A stretch of 64,000 nucleotides of DNA from CAUZIB01 sp963663925 (GTDB lineage Bacteria > Acidobacteriota > Vicinamibacteria > Vicinamibacterales > UBA8438): the NCBI GenBank assembly GCA_965237405.1, contig OZ250139.1, positions 1,612,001 through 1,676,000 of the forward strand, written 5' to 3'. The notes beneath the pieces are model-generated. The model was given only the letters and a program-made list of their open reading frames with translations, was not told where the DNA came from and ran no database searches. Below, piece by piece: positions 59,191 to 64,000 of this stretch; positions within the stretch are counted from its first letter, which is position 1; every line of letters starts with the position of its first letter. Position numbers and translations under genes: made by a program.

Positions 59191-60147
59191 TTACAGGTGG
59201 CCGGCCAGCGAACGGACAATAAGGCTCGCTGCTTCAGGATGCTCGCCAGGAAGGTCAATCCACTGTAGGTTAGGCTCTTTGCGAAACCAGGTCAACTGGC
59301 GTCGCGCGTAGCGCCGATTCTCACGAACGATGAGTTCACGCGTCGCTGACTCACCCCGAAGACCGTTGAGATGCTCCAGAGTCTGTCGATAAACGAGCCC
59401 TGTAAATGGATTTACGTCCTGTGGTACGCCGCTCGAAAGCAAACCACGAATCTCTCCGATCAATCCCTCTTCAAACTGCCGATCGACGCGCCGCACGATA
59501 CGCCGAGCTAACTCCTCCGTCGCCAGGCGAAGTCCGAACGCCATCACGCGATAACCAGCGAGCGGAGACGTCGTGTCCGCGAAGTGATCAGTCAGCGGTC
59601 GATGGGTCAGGAGGAAAACCTCGATCGCCCGAATTAGGCGCTTCTGGTCGCGTAGCTGGATACGTTGCGCCGACTCTGGGTCGATCCTTGTTAGCCACCG
59701 ATGGAGCCGTTCGGGTCCACGGAGCTGAGCAATCATGGTTAGTCTCTCCCGCACGCGCTCGTCGCGACCCGGTCCGCGGAACAGTCCCCGAGTGAGCACC
59801 CGGTAATATAGCCCGGTCCCCCCGACGAGAATCGGGAGATGATTTCTCGCCCTGACTCGCTGGATCGCCGCCATGGCGTCGCGAACGTACAGCGCCGCCG
59901 AATACTGCTCGCACGGGCCAACGACATCGATTAGATGATGGGGAACGCCGCGACGGCGCGCCACCGGCACCTTGTCCGTACCGATATCGAACCCGCGATA
60001 CACAGCGGTCGAGTCACAGCTGATAATCTCGCCACCCAGCTGCTCCGCTAATGACAAGCCGAGGGCGCTCTTCCCGGTTGCCGTGGGTCCGAGAACTGCG
60101 ATCAGCGCCGGGGACAGCGAGTCGGCGTTCATACCACGTTCGCCCAT
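59191..60147 (-). CDS. miaA: tRNA dimethylallyltransferase
   Basis: About 318 residues from ATG 60147, which has AGGAGG 3 bases ahead. LGPTATGKSALGLSLA P-loop, SCDSTAVYRGFDIGTDKV, HHLIDVVGP and the C-terminal RRYARRQLTWFRKEPNLQWID (split) match MiaA. Isopentenylates A37 in tRNAs reading UNN codons; hfq follows 8 bp later. Confidence 0.96.
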   Translation of the reverse strand: MGERGMNADSLSPALIAVLGPTATGKSALGLSLAEQLGGEIISCDSTAVYRGFDIGTDKVPVARRRGVPHHLIDVVGPCEQYSAALYVRDAMAAIQRVRARNHLPILVGGTGLYYRVLTRGLFRGPGRDERVRERLTMIAQLRGPERLHRWLTRIDPESAQRIQLRDQKRLIRAIEVFLLTHRPLTDHFADTTSPLAGYRVMAFGLRLATEELARRIVRRVDRQFEEGLIGEIRGLLSSGVPQDVNPFTGLVYRQTLEHLNGLRGESATRELIVRENRRYARRQLTWFRKEPNLQWIDLPGEHPEAASLIVRSLAGHL

Positions 60148-60261
60148 CGACCTCCTACCAGAGCGAGAAGCAGGGTCAGTCACACCAGCCGCCAGATCTG
60201 CTTGGTTTGTGTTGGATGCTGCATACCGAGGCGTGTGGTCCCAACCTTCGGCCGGGCTAGG

Positions 60262-61401
60262 CTAGCGTAGCGGTGGCGACGGGGCCTCGTTGTAGTAGAA
60301 GGTCGCGGTGATAAACAACTCGTCTTCCGGATACTCAGGCGGAAGAGGCACGGTCGGGTTAGACATGTTGAGGGCGTTGGCCGCCGAACGGTTGAATGAA
60401 GCGAGCGAGGGCTTCATGACCTGCACCCCAATCAGGCTGCCGTTCCTGTAAACGGTGAATGTCAGCACGACATGCCCGCTGTCAGTAATGACGCGGTACG
60501 GCCAAAACCAATTCCGATAGACCTGGGCCGTGAATCGACGGACCCACGGACCGAACTCTACTCCCTTGGTGTCGAACTGAAGGTCGGGACCAAAACGTCC
60601 GGTGTCACCGCTGAGATTGTGGAACGACTCCCACCGGAGACTTCGATTGATCGCTCGGCTAGCCTGACTGAGAAGTCCGTCCGCCACAATATAAGGCCGA
60701 CCGGCTGGGTCATCGGGATCGCCGGGCCCCGTTCCGGGTGTTCTGAGAAGCGACTCGGCAAGGTTGCCCAGCCCGGGCACGTCGTCGGGACGTTCCCCTG
60801 GTTCGTCGGAGAGTACGTCCAAGAGTTCCTGGAACTCTCCATCCCCAGCGGTCGCATCGGCAAGTCGCGTCGCCTCACGCTCGTCATCGCCCACTTGGTC
60901 ACCCCCCTGAACGTTTTTGGACTCATCCTCGAGCTCGAGTGGCACCAGCGGATCAACCGGTTCGTCGGGAAGGTCACGCTCGACGAACCTGAACGAATTG
61001 CCCTCTGCGATCGGCAGTCTACTATTGGAGTCAAAAGTTCGATCGGGTGACTCCGCACTGCGGTCCTTATCTGACGCCACGGCATCGGCTCGCGGCGCCT
61101 CGTTCGCCTTTCGATCGACACGAGGAGCGACGAACACGAAGGTGTTGTCGTTGGACGGCTGAATCATCGCCAACTGATCCGCCGATTCATCCGCGAGAGC
61201 CGCGCGCTCTCTGGCGAGCTCTTCCAGGCGCTCTGCGCGCCGATCCGCCATTTCGCGGAAGAAATCCAGTTGAGGCACGAGGAGAACACAGAGCGCCACT
61301 AGGACGTGCACGAACATGGTGACAAGAATCTGTTCACGCCACGAAACCGCCGACTTGACGGTCGGCGTATCAAAGTTGCGATCTTCGAAGTCAAAGTACA
61401 T
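60262..61401 (-). CDS. TonB-family energy transducer
   Basis: 379 residues: one N-terminal membrane segment (ILVTMFVHVLVALCVLLVP), a long charged periplasmic linker, and a C-terminal TonB domain (TAQVYRNWFWPYRVITDSGHVVLTFTVYRNGSLIG, split) ending ATFYYNEAPSPPLR. It would couple inner-membrane energy to outer-membrane receptors, but exbB and exbD are not adjacent. Linker is Asp/Glu-rich rather than the usual Pro/Lys-rich. Confidence 0.85.
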   Translation of the reverse strand: MYFDFEDRNFDTPTVKSAVSWREQILVTMFVHVLVALCVLLVPQLDFFREMADRRAERLEELARERAALADESADQLAMIQPSNDNTFVFVAPRVDRKANEAPRADAVASDKDRSAESPDRTFDSNSRLPIAEGNSFRFVERDLPDEPVDPLVPLELEDESKNVQGGDQVGDDEREATRLADATAGDGEFQELLDVLSDEPGERPDDVPGLGNLAESLLRTPGTGPGDPDDPAGRPYIVADGLLSQASRAINRSLRWESFHNLSGDTGRFGPDLQFDTKGVEFGPWVRRFTAQVYRNWFWPYRVITDSGHVVLTFTVYRNGSLIGVQVMKPSLASFNRSAANALNMSNPTVPLPPEYPEDELFITATFYYNEAPSPPLR

Positions 61402-61448
61402 CAGTAACTTAGTCGATTATATCAACCAACCAGCATCGGAAATGCCCC

Positions 61449-62183
61449 TCAGGCCTCGCCAGGCCTTCTGGCCTCGTAGAGATAGACGACGCCAGCGGTC
61501 AAAGGGATGGCTCGTACCTCAACGAATCCCGCTTCCCGAAGCAGTTCGCAGAAGGTATCCGGTGGGTAGAAGTTACCCACCGACGCAGGTAGATAGGTGT
61601 AGGCGCCCTGGTGTCCCGAGATTAGACGCCCGACCATCGGTAGCACCAGCTTAAAGTAGGCCAAGTACACAACTCGAATCGGGGCAAACGACGGGTATCC
61701 GAACTCCAAGATGGCGAGTCGACCACCCGGCCGAAGGACGCGATGAGCCTCACGCAGGGCCACTACGGGCTCGGCCACGTTCCGTATACCAAACCCAATT
61801 GCAACACCCTCCACTACGGACCCGCCCATCGGTATGCGTGTCGCATCGCCTCGGAAGAGTGCGATACGATTTTCTAAACCGGCTTCTCGAATTTTGGCTC
61901 GCGCATGCCGAAGCATCGCAGCCGCGAAGTCGATGCCGATTACCCGTCCCACCCGTCCGACCGTCAGCAACCCCAGTGCGAGGTCGGCCGTGCCAGTACA
62001 CAGATCGAGCGCGACGTCCGCGGGTCCAAGATTCAGGGAGTGAACGGCTCTCGCTCGCCAATTACGATCGAACCCGATACTCAGCACCCGATTGAGGAAA
62101 TCGTATCGGCCCGCGATTGCATCGAACATGTCCGCGATTTTCCGCGGAGCCTTGTCGAGCGGTAGCAACGAGCGGGAGCCCAC
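61449..62183 (-). CDS. ubiE: Demethylmenaquinone/ubiquinone methyltransferase
   Basis: 244 residues. MFDAIAGRYDFLNRVLSIGFDRNWR start, SAM site DLCTGTADLALGLL, and GIRNVAEPVVALREAHRVLRPGGRLAILEFGYP (split) are the MenG/UbiE signature. Methylates demethylmenaquinone. With ubiX and ubiA downstream in the operon direction it forms a quinone module. Confidence 0.94.
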   Translation of the reverse strand: MGSRSLLPLDKAPRKIADMFDAIAGRYDFLNRVLSIGFDRNWRARAVHSLNLGPADVALDLCTGTADLALGLLTVGRVGRVIGIDFAAAMLRHARAKIREAGLENRIALFRGDATRIPMGGSVVEGVAIGFGIRNVAEPVVALREAHRVLRPGGRLAILEFGYPSFAPIRVVYLAYFKLVLPMVGRLISGHQGAYTYLPASVGNFYPPDTFCELLREAGFVEVRAIPLTAGVVYLYEARRPGEA

Positions 62184-62186
62184 TCT

Positions 62187-62801
62187 TTAGCCTTTCCAGG
62201 CTGGATACAACTGATGGTTGAACCCGAGCGACGCCAGAACCTTTCCGGTCATGAAGTCGGCGAGGTCTTCGAGTGTTCGAGGTGCCTGGTAGAACGCCGG
62301 CATGGCCGGTAAGACGAGGGCGCCCGCCTCCGCACATGACACAAGGTTCCGCAGTTGTGGGAGGCTCATCGGCGTTTCTCGGGGCACGATTACCAGTCGA
62401 CGATGCTCCTTCAGCATCACATCGGCGGCCCGTTCGATCAGGTTTCGAGAAAGCCCGTTCGCGACGCCGGCAAGTGTCTTCATCGAACACGGGATAATCA
62501 CCATTCCGTCGCACTCGTAACTGCCGCTAGCAATGGTCGCGCCCACATCTCTATTGTTGTGCACGACAAGCGTACCCCGATCAACGTCGTCTCCGTACGA
62601 TGCGCGCAAATACGACGGGAGGGTTTCGATCGCCGCATTTGACCCTAACTCGTCGCGGAGCAGGCGCCGACCGAAGTCCGACACAACCAGGTCGACGCGA
62701 CACTCTCGTTCAAGCAACGCTGCCACGGTGCGCACCGCGTAGAGCGCGCCCGACGCGCCGGTGATGCCAACGGCAATCGCCTTGCCCGGTCTATCCGACA
62801 T
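62187..62801 (-). CDS. ubiX: Flavin prenyltransferase UbiX-like
   Basis: 204 residues. GITGASGALYAVRTVAAL (FMN site), IIPCSMKTLAGVANGLS, and ERAADVMLKEHRRLVIVPRETPMS match the UbiX family. Makes prenylated FMN for UbiD-type decarboxylases; no ubiD is in the window. Overlaps ubiA by 11 bases. Confidence 0.93.
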   Translation of the reverse strand: MSDRPGKAIAVGITGASGALYAVRTVAALLERECRVDLVVSDFGRRLLRDELGSNAAIETLPSYLRASYGDDVDRGTLVVHNNRDVGATIASGSYECDGMVIIPCSMKTLAGVANGLSRNLIERAADVMLKEHRRLVIVPRETPMSLPQLRNLVSCAEAGALVLPAMPAFYQAPRTLEDLADFMTGKVLASLGFNHQLYPAWKG

Positions 62802-63651
62802 AGATCGCCCCGGCAGTGCTCATGAGATACAGAATGCCGACATACCCGTTAAGATCGAATGCCTGCTTAACCTTCGACAGATCGTCAGAACAAACCATGG
62901 ACTGTTCATACGCCAGCAGCAGCGCGACCCCGATGACGCCCGCCACATACAGCACGCCGAGAGGCACGACCCAGGCGACGGCAGCCAAGCTCGCAACAGT
63001 AATGAGATGCAACACGCGCGATATGGTGAGTGCGGTGGCCACACCATAGCGTACCGGAATCGACCGGAGCCCGTGTCTCCGGTCGAACTCAATGTCATCG
63101 CATGCGTACAAGATATCGAAGCCGGCGACCCACATGGCGGTGCCTAGGGCAAGCAGCCACGGAGCCCAGCCTGCTCCACCGCCAGCAGCCAACCAGCCAC
63201 CGACTGGTGCCACGGCGAGCGCCAGTCCCAAGAACAGTTGAGCGTAGCTCGTGTATCGTTTAGCAAGTGAATACCAGAACACGATACTCAAAGCAACTGG
63301 AGACAGCGCGAAGCACAATGGTCCGAGCCTGGACGTCACCCCAACAAATGCCGCCGCGGATACAACGACGATCCCAATCGCCTCTCGTCGTGTCATCCGC
63401 CGCTGCGGCAACGCGCGGTCGGCGGTGCGCGGGTTGAGCGCATCGAAGCGTTCGTCCACGATTCGATTGAAACCCATGGCCGCCGTTCGAGCAGTCACCA
63501 TAGCCGCAACGATCCACCCAACGCGCGACCAGGTCAACGGAGTCCAGCGGGTGGCGAGCAGCGCACCAGTCAGCGCAAACGGCAATGCGAACACCGTGTG
63601 GCTGAACCGTACAAACGAAGCGTAGGTGCGAACTCTCGTAAACATATTCAC
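62791..63651 (-). CDS. ubiA: UbiA-type polyprenyltransferase
   Basis: 286 residues with ~8 membrane segments. The two Asp-rich motifs are NRIVDERFD (about residue 60) and DILYACDDIEFD (about 180). Prenylates an aromatic ring of a quinone precursor. GTG 63651 or ATG 63645 may be the start. Near ubiX and an amidohydrolase, it fits either ubiquinone or the futalosine menaquinone route (MqnP-like); acidobacteria mainly use menaquinone. Confidence 0.9.
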   Translation of the reverse strand: MNMFTRVRTYASFVRFSHTVFALPFALTGALLATRWTPLTWSRVGWIVAAMVTARTAAMGFNRIVDERFDALNPRTADRALPQRRMTRREAIGIVVVSAAAFVGVTSRLGPLCFALSPVALSIVFWYSLAKRYTSYAQLFLGLALAVAPVGGWLAAGGGAGWAPWLLALGTAMWVAGFDILYACDDIEFDRRHGLRSIPVRYGVATALTISRVLHLITVASLAAVAWVVPLGVLYVAGVIGVALLLAYEQSMVCSDDLSKVKQAFDLNGYVGILYLMSTAGAIYVG

Positions 63652-63660
63652 GATGGAACG

Positions 63661-64000
63661 TCAATCTAACCAGGCGATCTGGTCGGGACCGATCCCACTC
63701 ACCAGGTATTCTTCCACATCGTCGAGCGGATCCGCACGTCGGACGGCAAGCAGACCTGCCCGCATCCCTGGCGCAATCGATCCACGGTCCGGGAATCCAA
63801 GTGCTTGGGCACCCACCTGAGTCGCGCTCCGAACTATGTCCGATGCCGGCACGTCAGGCCCAAGTCTCCGAAGCTCGGCCATCTCGTTGAAAACATTGAG
63901 ATCTGGCACACTGGCCAGACTATCGGTACCGACGGCGACCTTCACGCCAGATCGATAGAATTTTCCGACGGGGGGGCTACCCGCACCGGTCCACTGGTTG
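63661..64000 (-). CDS. Amidohydrolase, C-terminal fragment (aminofutalosine-deaminase-like?)
   Basis: The last ~113 codons; the gene continues beyond the right edge. The frame reads NQWTGAGSPPVGKFYRSGVKVAVGTDSLASV: GTDS carries the metal-binding Asp of cytosine-deaminase-type amidohydrolases. C-terminal part ends GAQALGFPDRGSIAPGMRAGLLAV..., a composite-domain beta sandwich. Placed after ubiX-ubiA-like genes, it may be the aminodeoxyfutalosine deaminase (MqnX) of menaquinone synthesis; this is inferred from context, and other deaminases cannot be excluded. Confidence 0.7.
   Translation of the reverse strand, partial: NQWTGAGSPPVGKFYRSGVKVAVGTDSLASVPDLNVFNEMAELRRLGPDVPASDIVRSATQVGAQALGFPDRGSIAPGMRAGLLAVRRADPLDDVEEYLVSGIGPDQIAWLD

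Overview
The window looks like a chromosome segment of an Acidobacteriota bacterium, probably class Vicinamibacteria. That placement is an inference from the gene mix: a VWFA protein of the type common in acidobacteria, BshC, a PEGA-domain kinase-like protein, a sorC/soxC-type molybdoenzyme with cytochrome, an hrcA-grpE-dnaJ heat-shock cluster and Gram-negative envelope genes such as lptE and TonB. No rRNA is present to confirm it.

Bases 1-17700 are accessory DNA. A 3' fragment of tRNA-Cys occurs three times in direct orientation: 2305-2354, 11999-12047, and inside the intact tRNA-Cys gene at 17624-17697. Each copy is flanked on the island side(s) by a pair of 9-bp direct repeats (GGGCAYAGT, 12-bp period), and a tyrosine integrase gene lies just left of the second and third copies. 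I read this as two tandem islands integrated in tRNA-Cys. Both integrases are broken: one frameshifted, one missing its N-terminus. Island 1 carries a macro-domain protein, a secreted thermonuclease, a Sel1-repeat protein, an IS6-type element, a PQQ dehydrogenase, a RecB-like PD-(D/E)XK nuclease, an HTH remnant and a small ribbon-helix-helix protein. Several island 1 genes are separated by copies of a short interspersed repeat that overlaps the stop codon of one gene and, in three copies, carries a TTGAAC-N17-TAGG(C/A)T promoter for the next. This cassette-like layout is the most unusual feature of the window. Island 2 carries a G8/parallel beta-helix exoprotein, a molybdopterin sulfite/sulfane dehydrogenase with its cytochrome c, and a PQQ-dehydrogenase stub.

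From 17.7 kb on the DNA is core genome. On the minus strand lie tRNA-Cys, tRNA-Gly, cysS, ribF, a PhnP-like hydrolase and a DUF1844 protein, with mazG divergent, then carA-carB preceded by a PEGA pseudokinase. On the plus strand, 29.4-43.4 kb, lie bshC, a peptidyl-prolyl isomerase, an XdhC-like protein, hrcA-grpE-dnaJ, a decayed prmA, rsmE, a Ser/Thr kinase with a zinc ribbon, ilvE, recX, alaS, an S4-domain protein and rpsT. The minus strand then runs to the end: holA, lptE, leuS, an HDAC-like deacetylase, a DUF374 acyltransferase, ETF-QO-etfA-etfB, fabF-acpP-fabG-fabD-plsX-rpmF-yceD (no fabH), dgt-hfq-miaA, a TonB protein, and ubiE-ubiX-ubiA-amidohydrolase, which resembles a quinone (possibly futalosine-route menaquinone) cluster.

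The core genes are tightly packed with many 4-nt ATGA/GTGA overlaps. They cover translation, protein folding, fatty-acid and phospholipid synthesis, fatty-acid beta-oxidation electron transfer and respiratory quinone synthesis.
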